A stretch of 56,550 bases of DNA from a virus: IMG/VR virus record IMGVR_UViG_3300037493_003812, positions 1-56,550 of that record. One strand, written 5' to 3'. This document shows, in pieces, positions 46,154 to 53,852 of the stretch (positions within the stretch are counted from its first letter, which is position 1; each line of letters opens with the position of its first letter). The position numbers and the translations under genes were made by a program. The notes beneath the pieces are model-generated. The model was given only the letters and a program-made list of their open reading frames with translations. It was not told the DNA's origin and did no database searches.

Positions 46154-46363
46154 TTAGATTACCTCAAATTCTAATCGGAAAAGACGAAGAGTGTATTCTC
46201 CCACCAGAACAGTATACATATCGGCTCTAATAGGCAAAAGCTCCTCAGAAAGCGAATCGACTTCTTCCTGCCGAATAATCATTCCTACTTCTTCTCCGAT
46301 TCTTGCAAAGCGTCGGAACGTGAATTGATTTGGCTTAATAAGACTTCCAATCAAATTAATCAT
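46154..46363 (-). CDS. Family A mini-protein, 69 aa
   Basis: The ATG at 46363 (ATGA overlap) is chosen over 46462. MINLIGSLIKPNQFTF, GMIIRQEE middle, MYTVLVGEYTLRLF end. Confidence 0.75.
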   Translation of the reverse strand: MINLIGSLIKPNQFTFRRFARIGEEVGMIIRQEEVDSLSEELLPIRADMYTVLVGEYTLRLFRLEFEVI

Positions 46364-46605
46364 TCTGCGTAAAATTCTGCATAAGGATTGCGGGCGAGGA
46401 AATCTCGCATCCGGAATAGAAACTGTTGAAAGTGAAGAGCGCCATACTCTTCTGTAAGCCAATCGCTATATGCCCGAGCAATTCCAGCGGTATCCGAATA
46501 TGAAAGAATGAAGTAAATTCGCTCTTGCGAAGGCTGTTGGAGGCGCTCAAACATTGCTCCACGCCCCAGGTTGCTTCCATCTGAAAGATATAGCGTTCTG
46601 CTCAT
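46360..46605 (-). CDS. Unknown protein, 81 aa
   Basis: MSRTLYLSDGSNLGRGAMFE, aromatic helices FQQFLFRMRDFLARN. First gene of its transcript, leadered promoter. No domain recognised. Confidence 0.7.
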   Translation of the reverse strand: MSRTLYLSDGSNLGRGAMFERLQQPSQERIYFILSYSDTAGIARAYSDWLTEEYGALHFQQFLFRMRDFLARNPYAEFYAE

Positions 46606-46625
46606 TGTCTTTTCCTTCTACTTAC

Positions 46626-46654
46626 ATTATAACAAATTCTTGCCAGATTTTAAA
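46626..46654 (-). promoter_or_regulatory. Promoter for 46360-46605
   Basis: -35 TTTAAA, 17-nt spacer, TATAAT. Confidence 0.85.
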
Positions 46655-46718
46655 GTAATTACTTTAAATACTTTTGCCGGCTAAATACTTAGCCTTAGAA
46701 CACAAGGAGAAATTTTAT

Positions 46719-47372
46719 ATGACCACACAAGTAACCTGGCAAGAAAAAGTAAGCACCTTCATCAAATCAAAAACCTTCAATGTCGGTATTGTAGCCGCTC
46801 TTACCGTTGCCGTCCTCATTCTCATCGCTTACGGTATCAGTTCCCATAAGGAACCAGGCTATATGGCCACTACTCCACAATGGGAACGCTCAGACTTTCC
46901 TCTTCAAGTTTGCGCTGTAGCCTATGCCGATAGATTAGTCTGCGATCCAGCCTCAATGGTCTGTGATGACGCCGGCAATAACTTATCCTGCGATGCCTAT
47001 GCCACCGTCACCGATGCCATCAATACTACCAATTCACGTCTTGGATTTAAAGCACTGGAAATCGCCTCAACCTCCTGCGATATCACAGCTACAGTCGGAG
47101 TCCCCGTTGAACATGGCTTCACTGAACCAGGCGGCAATGCTCTCATTTCCGCTCACTCCTGCCAAATTCAAACCGCAAACGTTCACGGCGAAGTAAGAGA
47201 CTTGGTTATGGAACACGAACTGGGTCACTGCATCGGGCTCGACCATGACTTTTATCAGCAAAGCATTATGCGTCGGGCTCAAATAGAGACTCCAATGGGA
47301 GAGTTGCCACCGTGGATTTCTGACAGCGACCGAGCGCTCCTCAGGCAAGACTTCGGACCACTTTCCGAATAA
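46719..47372 (+). CDS. Membrane-anchored metzincin peptidase, 217 aa
   Basis: Residues 18-40 form a membrane helix (VGIVAALTVAVLILIAYGIS), so the peptidase probably faces the periplasm. The zinc site MEHELGHCIGLDHD is HExxHxxGxxH, and the Met-turn is SIMRRA. Several cysteines may form disulfides. AAGGAG SD at the ATG 46719. The last codons lie inside a 17-bp repeat shared with the end of the next gene. Confidence 0.85.
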   Translation: MTTQVTWQEKVSTFIKSKTFNVGIVAALTVAVLILIAYGISSHKEPGYMATTPQWERSDFPLQVCAVAYADRLVCDPASMVCDDAGNNLSCDAYATVTDAINTTNSRLGFKALEIASTSCDITATVGVPVEHGFTEPGGNALISAHSCQIQTANVHGEVRDLVMEHELGHCIGLDHDFYQQSIMRRAQIETPMGELPPWISDSDRALLRQDFGPLSE

Positions 47373-47381
47373 ACTGCGATT
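47365..47381 (+). repeat. 17-bp direct repeat, left copy
   Basis: CCGAATAAACTGCGATT, covering the stop of the metzincin gene. Confidence 0.9.
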
Positions 47382-47457
47382 TGAAATTAATTTAGCCTTT
47401 TAGTGGTCTCGCTATATACTTATGTATATGGTATCTTAGCAAGACCCAAAGGTGAAT

Positions 47458-48210
47458 ATGAAATATAAGCTTTATGTTTTAGTGGATCCAAATACACGAA
47501 AGATTCGATATGTAGGGCAAACGGTTCAGAGTGTTCGGGCACGTCTTAATCAACATATATGGCACACGACTAGCCCTAGTCAAAGGAAGCTTCATGTAAA
47601 TTACTGGATAAAGCAATTGCTTGACGCCGGCCAGAAACCACTTCTTCGTTTAGTCTGTTTACGGGAAACTGTTGAAGAAATGGACGCCGCCGAAATTGCC
47701 GCTATAGCAAAACTTCGAGCAAAGGGTTATAAGCTTTGTAATATTACCTTCGGCGGGGACGGACACTTTCTTATGTCCGAAGAAACCAAGGAGAAAATTA
47801 GTCAAGCACAGCGAGGCGAAAACAATCATTTCTTTGGTAAGAAGCATACGGAAGAAACGAAAGAACTTATTCGTCAAGCCGGTCTAGGAAGAGCATGCTC
47901 TCCGGAAACCCGAGCGAAGCTTTCAACGACTTTTACCGGGCCTTCGTCTCCTAATTGGGGAAGAAAACACACTTCCGAAACAAGAGCTAAACTTTTAGCG
48001 GCAAAAGCAAAGCTGGCTAAGACATGGACGTTCATAAATCCGGAGGGATTAGAAATCACTTTCACAAACATAAAACAGTTTTGCCGTGAAAATGGTCTTT
48101 GTCATGGAAACATGCTCAGCTTAATTAGAGGTTACACCGCTCGACCAGGCGGAAAACGTGCCGCTGCTATATCCCATAGGGGTTGGACGTATTCCAAACG
48201 AACCGAATAA
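47458..48210 (+). CDS. GIY-YIG/NUMOD3 homing endonuclease, 250 aa
   Basis: YKLYVLVDPNTRKIRYVGQT is the GIY-YIG core (1-90, with R in VRARLNQHI and E in EIAAIAKLRAKG). Residues 110-190 are NUMOD3 repeats (GENNHFFGKKHTEETKE, SPNWGRKHTSETRAK). The end carries a further DNA-binding helix (NIKQFCRENGL). The ATG at 47458 follows AAAGGTG. The gene is bracketed by exact 17-bp repeats. Confidence 0.92.
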   Translation: MKYKLYVLVDPNTRKIRYVGQTVQSVRARLNQHIWHTTSPSQRKLHVNYWIKQLLDAGQKPLLRLVCLRETVEEMDAAEIAAIAKLRAKGYKLCNITFGGDGHFLMSEETKEKISQAQRGENNHFFGKKHTEETKELIRQAGLGRACSPETRAKLSTTFTGPSSPNWGRKHTSETRAKLLAAKAKLAKTWTFINPEGLEITFTNIKQFCRENGLCHGNMLSLIRGYTARPGGKRAAAISHRGWTYSKRTE

Positions 48211-48219
48211 ACTGCGATT
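48203..48219 (+). repeat. 17-bp direct repeat, right copy
   Basis: CCGAATAAACTGCGATT again, now covering the stop of the endonuclease gene. Confidence 0.9.
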
Positions 48220-48232
48220 GTTCCCCAGAACG

Positions 48233-48261
48233 CAAAAATGCCCGGCCGAGAAGCCGGGCAT
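48233..48261 (-). terminator. Terminator after RadA-like gene
   Basis: ATGCCCGGC-loop-GCCGGGCAT then TTTTT on the minus strand. Confidence 0.9.
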
Positions 48262-48301
48262 CGTTATTTGCTCACCTAGCGAGGCGTTGCCGCCTCTGCT
48301 C

Positions 48302-49051
48302 TCAGGTCTCGAAAGCGACGCCTGCCGACGAGATATCATAAGTATAAACCATCTGCGCCTGGCCGGTGCGATTCTTTTCCATGCAGGCGGTACGCTTCCC
48401 ATACGTGTCCGACTTGCGGTCCGTATCGACGGCGAGGTGCAGGTGGGCATCGACAACGTGCCGGATCGCCTGCTTACCAGCGAAGGTGCCATCCTTCGTA
48501 ACCATGCCAATCAGGACGAGAACGCCATACGTCTCCTTACACCATTGCGTGAGAGCGATGGCGACCTGGACTTCCTTGTTTCCGGCAGCGGGCGCACGGC
48601 CACGCTTGCCCTTCTCACGCTCCATTTCGACACATTGAAGCGAATCGACAAAGAGGAAAACTTGCTTACCCTTATTCGCCTTCTGCACGGCCTTCGCCTT
48701 GGCGACGATACCCTGCACGCTAGACTCGTAAGACGGGATAAAACCGTTCTTAAGGTCGAGCCGACGGACAACCTTGCGAAGCTGGTAAAGCGACTCCTCG
48801 CCGGTGTTATAGATTGCGATATGGCCTGCGCCAGTCACGGCGTCGGCCAGCTGTAGCGCCAGCGTGGTCTTACCTGCGCCGGGAATTCCCGTGAGAATAG
48901 AAGCGGTTGAAGGCATGATACCGTCGCCGGCGTAAAGCGCATCGATATGCGGCATCCCCGTGCCAACGTTCACTTCAAGTTGCTTAGGCACCTCGATATC
49001 GAGGATGTTGGACTTATTGGTGACGGTGGGCTGGCCGAGATTAATCATCAT
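48302..49051 (-). CDS. RadA/RecA-like ATPase, 249 aa
   Basis: Walker A GIPGAGKTT (55-63), YNTGEESLYQLRKVVRRL, Walker B QVFLFVDSLQ, FAGKQAIRHVVDAHLHL and a KNR.G-like MEKNRTGQA. These follow RadA/Sms (recombination branch-migration ATPase) without its zinc finger and Lon-like domain. Likely acts in phage recombination or repair. Leadered promoter with a hairpin. Confidence 0.85.
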   Translation of the reverse strand: MMINLGQPTVTNKSNILDIEVPKQLEVNVGTGMPHIDALYAGDGIMPSTASILTGIPGAGKTTLALQLADAVTGAGHIAIYNTGEESLYQLRKVVRRLDLKNGFIPSYESSVQGIVAKAKAVQKANKGKQVFLFVDSLQCVEMEREKGKRGRAPAAGNKEVQVAIALTQWCKETYGVLVLIGMVTKDGTFAGKQAIRHVVDAHLHLAVDTDRKSDTYGKRTACMEKNRTGQAQMVYTYDISSAGVAFET

Positions 49052-49084
49052 ATGTTCTGGTCTGTTCTTTCGGAGAGAGAATTC

Positions 49085-49108
49085 GACGGGCGTTTCGTTT
49101 CGCCCGTC
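49085..49108 (-). promoter_or_regulatory. Leader hairpin of RadA-like mRNA
   Basis: GACGGGCG-8 nt-CGCCCGTC, perfect 8-bp stem, close to the predicted mRNA 5' end. Confidence 0.65.
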
Positions 49109-49119
49109 TTGATATACTC

Positions 49120-49148
49120 AGTATAACAAAAAAAAGCGTTCTTTTAAA
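49120..49148 (-). promoter_or_regulatory. Promoter for RadA-like gene
   Basis: -35 TTTAAA, 17-nt spacer, TATACT. Confidence 0.85.
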
Positions 49149-49216
49149 CCAATTAAATTTTATTTTTTGCCCTTATTTTATAAGGGGAAAACGTGTGTCC
49201 TGGCTTACAAAAACGT

Positions 49217-49747
49217 CTAGTCTTCTCCGTGGCTGGTTCGGTCGCACGAGCAGAGCGTCGGAAACACGGCTGGAAGCGGGCTTCCACACCCCGGACACCA
49301 GTCCTCGCTACGATGCTGAGAGGTAGCACAACAATTTCCGCACGTCCATCCAGTAGGGGTCAGCGTGCAACCGGAAGCATTTATTGTGCCCGGCGCAATC
49401 ACGTCTCCACAATGGTCACAATCCTGATCGTCCTCAATTTCCAGAGTATCATCTTCTCTAGAGTCAAGGCGGTCAGCCCGATAATCTTCTGCGGTCTGAC
49501 AACGATTCCTAGTCGCTACATGTCGAGCCGTAGCAAGATCCAGTTCTCGCCCGACAATCTCAAAGCTCCCGCTCCTGAGATCCAGGCGGATTACTTCAAA
49601 CTTCCGATCACCACCAGATACGTGATTCGGATAGATGATTGACTGATACTGGACCCGTGCATCCTCATCCAGCGACTTTTCGATATATATCTCCGTGACG
49701 GACGTAATCGGTTCTGTGAGAATGCTCTCGTTTCGATGCTTAGACAT
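49217..49747 (-). CDS. Unknown zinc-finger protein, 176 aa
   Basis: The N-terminal half is beta-rich (EIYIEKSLDEDARVQYQSII). The C-terminal half has three Cys pairs, CDHCG, CGNCC and CPGCGSPLP, plus LCSCDR. Follows the 49750 gene by two bases, so same transcript. Unknown function. Confidence 0.7.
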   Translation of the reverse strand: MSKHRNESILTEPITSVTEIYIEKSLDEDARVQYQSIIYPNHVSGGDRKFEVIRLDLRSGSFEIVGRELDLATARHVATRNRCQTAEDYRADRLDSREDDTLEIEDDQDCDHCGDVIAPGTINASGCTLTPTGWTCGNCCATSQHRSEDWCPGCGSPLPAVFPTLCSCDRTSHGED

Positions 49748-49749
49748 AA

Positions 49750-50064
49750 TTAAGCCTGTTTAACAGCGTATTTCACGACCTGCACGATCTGTGCAGAAAC
49801 CTTAAAGAATTCAAGATCCCACCGCTCAACGCCGACGAGCGTCCACAGAGCGAGCCCGGCCTTCTTAGCTTCAAGCAACGAAGGGAAACGAGCGCTGTCC
49901 TCGACCTCGCCAACACACTGAGCCAATTCCCGTACTCCGACGCTGATCCAGCGTTCTTGGAGATGCTCAGGCTCATTGCTCCATGCTGTGAGCACCTCGC
50001 TGCGCCACCCCTTGTCGAAAACAATGAAGAATTCTGAGGAGACGTTTTTATCTTGCTTAGACAT
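49750..50064 (-). CDS. Unknown leaderless protein, 104 aa
   Basis: MSKQDKNVSSEFFIVFDKGW, then SLLEAKKAGLALWTLVGVER, with SAQIVQVVKYAVK at the end. Mixed alpha/beta; no domain recognised. Confidence 0.75.
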   Translation of the reverse strand: MSKQDKNVSSEFFIVFDKGWRSEVLTAWSNEPEHLQERWISVGVRELAQCVGEVEDSARFPSLLEAKKAGLALWTLVGVERWDLEFFKVSAQIVQVVKYAVKQA

Positions 50065-50070
50065 AGACTT

Positions 50071-50099
50071 ATTATACCAGAATGAAAGCCGAATTTAAA
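50071..50099 (-). promoter_or_regulatory. Leaderless promoter for 49750-50064
   Basis: -35 TTTAAA, 17-nt spacer, TGGTATAAT; ATG 6 nt downstream. Confidence 0.9.
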
Positions 50100-50280
50100 G
50101 TGATTTAATCAAGTCAGCGGTATCGCAGAGGCAATTATCCTCGTGGCGACCACACCCGTCGCAACGTGCGGCAACAAACTTCACGGGATGACCAAGGAAA
50201 TCCACACGCCTAGCAGAACGCAGACGGTTCTGGCGAGGGCGACTATCTTCCGAGACTTCGAGGCGGTTCGTCTTGCTCAT
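50095..50280 (-). CDS. Small zinc-binding protein, 61 aa, leaderless
   Basis: A basic first half (RPRQNRLRSARRVDFLG), then AARCDGCGRHEDNCLCDTA, a CxxC/CxC knuckle. Confidence 0.75.
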   Translation of the reverse strand: MSKTNRLEVSEDSRPRQNRLRSARRVDFLGHPVKFVAARCDGCGRHEDNCLCDTADLIKSL

Positions 50281-50286
50281 ACTCTT

Positions 50287-50315
50287 ATTATACCGGGTAA
50301 TTGACCGAATTTAAA
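50287..50315 (-). promoter_or_regulatory. Leaderless promoter for 50095-50280
   Basis: -35 TTTAAA, 17-nt spacer, TATAAT; ATG 6 nt downstream. Confidence 0.9.
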
Positions 50316-50330
50316 GGAATAAACCGAATT

Positions 50331-50576
50331 TCAGTCGTTTTCGAAATTGCGGAAGAAACGGGTGGCATCCAGCGATTGCTCATAAGCAACCGCATCAAAG
50401 GTATCAAGGGTCTGCTTGATACTGTCATAGTTTGCTGCCAGGACAAGATAGTTCTCACTGGGAGATTCCATCATCTGGTCGAAGGCCGTTTGAAGGCATC
50501 GGCGAAGGTATCGCTCTTGCTTCTCTGCGGTATTGAAGGTGACGGCCAGCTTGAAATTGAGATCGTTGTTGAACAT
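50331..50576 (-). CDS. Unknown helical protein, 81 aa, leaderless
   Basis: MFNNDLNFKLAVTFNTAEKQ then ERYLRRCLQTAFDQMM and SIKQTLDTFDAVAY. No domain recognised. Confidence 0.75.
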   Translation of the reverse strand: MFNNDLNFKLAVTFNTAEKQERYLRRCLQTAFDQMMESPSENYLVLAANYDSIKQTLDTFDAVAYEQSLDATRFFRNFEND

Positions 50577-50582
50577 AGACTT

Positions 50583-50611
50583 ATTATACCTTAATAGTTG
50601 CCGAATTTAAA
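50583..50611 (-). promoter_or_regulatory. Leaderless promoter for 50331-50576
   Basis: -35 TTTAAA, 17-nt spacer, TATAAT; ATG 6 nt downstream. Confidence 0.9.
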
Positions 50612-50623
50612 GTGATTAATCCT

Positions 50624-50776
50624 TCAAAATTCCTGAGTGGCCCGGATCGTGCGTTCCCGCCGTGTCCCCTGACGCTTCTGGCGCTTGTCCACCATAGGGC
50701 CGGCGGAGGGACGGTGCGCAGACTGAGCCGCCCAAGATCGCCTGGAATGTTCCCGTTGTTTTGCGTTCGTCTTCAT
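50624..50776 (-). CDS. Very basic leaderless protein, 50 aa
   Basis: MKTNAKQREHSRRSWAAQSA, then KRQKRQGTRRERTIRATQEF: strongly basic, likely nucleic-acid binding or targeting a host factor. Called on promoter geometry and the MKT start. Confidence 0.65.
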   Translation of the reverse strand: MKTNAKQREHSRRSWAAQSAHRPSAGPMVDKRQKRQGTRRERTIRATQEF

Positions 50777-50782
50777 ATACAC

Positions 50783-50811
50783 AGTATATCAAAGTTTTAG
50801 CCGATTTTAAA
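50783..50811 (-). promoter_or_regulatory. Leaderless promoter for 50624-50776
   Basis: -35 TTTAAA, 17-nt spacer, TATACT; ATG 6 nt downstream. Confidence 0.85.
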
Positions 50812-50819
50812 GTAATTAA

Positions 50820-50914
50820 TTTGAGTAGGGCACGCCGCCGACCATTGGTCCGTCCAAGCTCTTAGGACGTGCCAGAACGCATCCTGGCGCAAGGGGATAG
50901 CGTTCTGACAGCTT
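50820..50914. other. GC-rich structured element, copy III
   Basis: GGCACG pairs with CGTGCC, and AGAACGC (50874) with GCGTTCT (50900). It shares the CCTGGCGCA...CTTTCAGCG order with copy I but is otherwise diverged. Same site type: just upstream of a leaderless promoter. Confidence 0.45.
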
Positions 50915-51457
50915 TCAGCGGGGAGCCTTCATTGCCGGCTCAAACTTCTCTAACAACAGATTAACAGCAAATTGAACATGACGCTTAAGGAGCCCGCCAG
51001 CAAACATATCCGTCTTCACAAGCCAAGGGAGAAACGGACCCATATCGTCCTCATCATCCAAAATACAAATTCCATCAACATTATCCCAATTAGCAAGCAA
51101 CCAACGTTGGATCTGCTTTCCTCGAATTCCAGGTCCGGTGTCCGTCATTCCAACAATACGGTCAGGGAACTTGAATCCCTTCTCAGCCAACACAGAAGCA
51201 ATCTCGGCCTGAGTATGAAGCACTCGCCAAGTAGAAGAAATAACAACATGACAATCTGCTTGCTCTACAATATCATTCAACACAGAAACATTATCAGAAT
51301 TAATATGCGATAGATCGAAAGCCCGTAGAGTCTCCGCCTCGCTGAGGCTATTTAGCAACGACGAGATCTTGCGCTTCTCATTACGTGCGAAATTCGCTTG
51401 CTGTAGGAAGCTGGAATCATTTAGAACCCCATCAATATCTAAAAACAGTATACGCAT
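50915..51457 (-). CDS. HAD phosphatase, RNA-repair type, 180 aa
   Basis: Motif I LFLDIDGVLND (4-14), motif II VVISSTWR (about 70-77) and acidic motif ICILDDEDDM (about 130). This spacing matches the small HAD family found in 'Swiss army knife' RNA-repair proteins. It could remove phosphate from RNA ends before Rnl1 sealing; this is inference. The upstream TTTAAA/TATA boxes are irregularly spaced. Confidence 0.8.
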   Translation of the reverse strand: MRILFLDIDGVLNDSSFLQQANFARNEKRKISSLLNSLSEAETLRAFDLSHINSDNVSVLNDIVEQADCHVVISSTWRVLHTQAEIASVLAEKGFKFPDRIVGMTDTGPGIRGKQIQRWLLANWDNVDGICILDDEDDMGPFLPWLVKTDMFAGGLLKRHVQFAVNLLLEKFEPAMKAPR

Positions 51458-51519
51458 AATATTATATAGTCAGCTTAAAATCGTTCTTGTGATTTTAAAG
51501 TAATGATAGCGCTTGGGAA

Positions 51520-51822
51520 TTAGAGGTTTACCGGCTTAAAATCAATTTCACGTCCGACCACAAACTGTTCACCAATCATAAACACTGACCACGCAAGCAT
51601 AACGTTCCCGGTGTGTTCTGGAAACGTTCCAAACTCTCTCACAACCATAAAGATTTCATCATTGTCCGGAATGTAATATTGTCCAACGGGCGAGACTGTG
51701 GCGGTGTCCGAAGACCAACCATCGTGCTCGCACACCATCAAGCGCCGCCGCGACCCTAATGGATCGGCACTCCAACGTACCAATTGACCAGGGCTAAAGG
51801 TAGAAACGCTTGGGGAATTCAT
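51520..51822 (-). CDS. Family A mini-protein, 100 aa
   Basis: FSPGQLVRWSADPLG start, EIFMVVREFG middle, SVFMIGEQFVVGREIDF end. Confidence 0.85.
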   Translation of the reverse strand: MNSPSVSTFSPGQLVRWSADPLGSRRRLMVCEHDGWSSDTATVSPVGQYYIPDNDEIFMVVREFGTFPEHTGNVMLAWSVFMIGEQFVVGREIDFKPVNL

Positions 51823-52112
51823 ACATTTAGCGGTGTGAAAAGGGATACTCGACCAACAAACAATTGGTCACCAACCAGAACAGTAAGCTCGCCGCCAAAA
51901 TAATTCTGTTCAACAAACAAGAAAATAGTCTCTTCATTAAACAACACGCTCTGCTTCGTCCCAGGAAGATTATTTTCCCCTACAGGGCTAAGCCAACACC
52001 CGCCACGAGGAAGGTTATGAAAAGTAAGCAAGGCTCCTGGCTGCAAGCCCCGAGCCATATTATTGACTTCGAGAATGTTGCGTCCCCTGCTGCTTGGTTT
52101 ATTCTCTGACAT
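51819..52112 (-). CDS. Family A mini-protein, 97 aa, leaderless
   Basis: An 18-residue extension, then LQPGALLTFHNLP. TIFLFVEQNY middle, TVLVGDQLFVGRVSLF end. Close to 51520-51822 (GDQ/GEQ.FVGR). Confidence 0.85.
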   Translation of the reverse strand: MSENKPSSRGRNILEVNNMARGLQPGALLTFHNLPRGGCWLSPVGENNLPGTKQSVLFNEETIFLFVEQNYFGGELTVLVGDQLFVGRVSLFTPLNV

Positions 52113-52118
52113 ACTTCT

Positions 52119-52147
52119 ATTATACCAGAAAGATGCTGGAATTTAAA
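52119..52147 (-). promoter_or_regulatory. Leaderless promoter for 51819-52112
   Basis: -35 TTTAAA, 17-nt spacer, TGGTATAAT; ATG 6 nt downstream. Confidence 0.9.
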
Positions 52148-52191
52148 CCAATATTATGCGAAAAGATAATATCGATAAAACGCTTGGGAAT

Positions 52192-52485
52192 TCAGATGTT
52201 AGCCGGCACCAACCACTTTCCATGCATTCCCCATTCCCGGGTATCATCTGGGATTATTACAATAATATCATCAAACATAACTAACCAAGCTTCGTCATTA
52301 TCTCTCTGCTTCAATATCATTCCAACGCTATCGCTAGCAATAGAATGAAATTTTATGGCATAAAAGAAGCCGGGTTCACCAGCTAGGCGCTCTCTATATA
52401 CAGAAAATTCAAGAGCGTTCTTCCTCGCCGCCATATATTGATGATGACTAATTCGAACCAAATCTCCGGCCTTATACGTTTCCAT
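52192..52485 (-). CDS. Family A mini-protein, 97 aa
   Basis: METYKAGDLVRISHHQY start, SVGMILKQRD middle, WLVMFDDIIVIIPDDT end. Confidence 0.85.
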   Translation of the reverse strand: METYKAGDLVRISHHQYMAARKNALEFSVYRERLAGEPGFFYAIKFHSIASDSVGMILKQRDNDEAWLVMFDDIIVIIPDDTREWGMHGKWLVPANI

Positions 52486-52759
52486 TCCGAATCTCCTTAA
52501 TATCGTACTGCCACACTGCTACCATTCTATCCTCATATAGACACTTATCATAATTCGTATATGGGTCTGTCGTATACTCTATAATCATTTTAGCATTATC
52601 AGTCTGCTCTATAATCATTTTATGAGAACCAATCCAGAGTAGTATTGTGCCGGCTTTCAGCCAATGCCCCTCTAAGAGAGTTCGACCATCAGCACTTATA
52701 GTATAAGCATCCGTACCCTGCTCGGGGCCCACTTCTACCAAGCATCCAGAAGACTTCAT
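52472..52759 (-). CDS. Family A mini-protein, 95 aa
   Basis: Weak N-terminal signature (SSGCLVEVGPEQG). TILLWIGSHK middle, KCLYEDRMVAVWQYDI end. Confidence 0.8.
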   Translation of the reverse strand: MKSSGCLVEVGPEQGTDAYTISADGRTLLEGHWLKAGTILLWIGSHKMIIEQTDNAKMIIEYTTDPYTNYDKCLYEDRMVAVWQYDIKEIRNGNV

Positions 52760-53010
52760 TGTTCTTTTTCAATCAGCATTAATTCAAGCTTGTTTGCTAC
52801 TACCAATTCGTCTTCATAAAGAAATATACCCCAATGTTCTTCGTGCAGGGAGCCAGGCTTGTAATCCTTAATGAACATAAAGAGATTTTGTTCAGTATTG
52901 GTGCACAATGTTGCATCTATACACTTACCAGCTTCCGAGTTATATCGCCAATAAGCACCATTCCGTTCGCAAGCAAATAGAACACCTGGCTGAAATTTAG
53001 AAAATCTCAT
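52756..53010 (-). CDS. Family A mini-protein, 84 aa
   Basis: FQPGVLFACERNGAYWRY start, NLFMFIKDYKPGSLHEEHWG, IFLYEDELVVANKL end. Forms a tight subgroup with the next two genes (YKPGS/YEGNPSS...WG.FLYED.L.V). Confidence 0.85.
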   Translation of the reverse strand: MRFSKFQPGVLFACERNGAYWRYNSEAGKCIDATLCTNTEQNLFMFIKDYKPGSLHEEHWGIFLYEDELVVANKLELMLIEKEQ

Positions 53011-53294
53011 TCGTTTCGCTCCTTCTCTATCGGTCGAGCGTGATTCACAGCCCCAACTATTAACCGGTCTTCATAGAGAAAAACACCCCACTGCACACGG
53101 CTTGACGGGTTTCCCTCATAAGGCTTAATAAATATTGCATTAACCTTCTCTGAGATATAATCCTTTTCAATATCCTCATTACACTTTCCAGTGCTTGGGT
53201 CATAGTGCCAATAACTGGCGCCTTGATGCAAGCTGTATAGTGCACCGACTTGAAGTGCGGGATATTGTTCTAGCCAATTCATACTTTTGCTCAC
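53007..53294 (-). CDS. Family A mini-protein, 95 aa
   Basis: LQVGALYSLHQGASYWHY start, AIFIKPYEGN middle, WGVFLYEDRLIVGAV end. Confidence 0.85.
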   Translation of the reverse strand: MSKSMNWLEQYPALQVGALYSLHQGASYWHYDPSTGKCNEDIEKDYISEKVNAIFIKPYEGNPSSRVQWGVFLYEDRLIVGAVNHARPIEKERNE

Positions 53295-53551
53295 TTAGAC
53301 CTCGGTACAGGTTTGAAATACTTTTTAAGTGCTACACCTAGTCTATCATCCACTAGATATACTCCCCACTCCAGGAGAGGTTGATGATTTTTATAATCAC
53401 GAATATATACTACAATAGAGTCGGACTCCACTATAAATTCTTCGATGGAACAATCGCCTGCTGAATTTAAATACCAGAATCGATTGTCAACATTACGGAC
53501 ACCCTCCCGAAAACAATATAATTGTCCCGGCAAAAACTTGATCTGGCTCAC
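53291..53551 (-). CDS. Family A mini-protein, 86 aa
   Basis: FLPGQLYCFREGVRN start, SIVVYIRDYKN middle, WGVYLVDDRLGVAL end. Confidence 0.85.
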   Translation of the reverse strand: MSQIKFLPGQLYCFREGVRNVDNRFWYLNSAGDCSIEEFIVESDSIVVYIRDYKNHQPLLEWGVYLVDDRLGVALKKYFKPVPRSK

Positions 53552-53817
53552 TTGACTCTCCTAAGTGTCCGACAGTCCGCTCTCACAATCTGCTCATTGA
53601 ACATCACAAGCAAATAGTATTCCTCTTCCTCCTCAATCAAATCATCTACCACCAACCCAATATCCAAAGGTTCAACCCTTACAATACTGTTCGATGTAAT
53701 GTGAATCCCCTCAGTATCGTGCCAGCTTTCTTCCGTACAAAAGTTATGATTGCGCAGATTGCTCGCCAAGCGAACTAACGTGCCAGTCTTCATTGTATGC
53801 TTGCTTGACATATCCAT
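53548..53817 (-). CDS. Family A mini-protein, 89 aa, leaderless
   Basis: MKTGTLVRLASNLRN after eight residues. DIGLVVDDLIEEEEEYY middle, LLVMFNEQIVRADCRTL end. The first ATG (MDMSSK) is 6 nt after TATACT. Head of the rightmost array. Confidence 0.85.
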   Translation of the reverse strand: MDMSSKHTMKTGTLVRLASNLRNHNFCTEESWHDTEGIHITSNSIVRVEPLDIGLVVDDLIEEEEEYYLLVMFNEQIVRADCRTLRRVK

Positions 53818-53823
53818 ACGTCC

Positions 53824-53852
53824 AGTATATCATACAATTCTTAGATTTTAAA
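53824..53852 (-). promoter_or_regulatory. Leaderless promoter for 53548-53817
   Basis: -35 TTTAAA, 17-nt spacer, TATACT; ATG 6 nt downstream. Confidence 0.85.

Noticed and set aside
49193-49642. Plus-strand 149-codon frame opposite the 49217 gene
   Set aside because: Antisense shadow of the zinc-finger gene that follows directly behind a leaderless gene in the same transcript.
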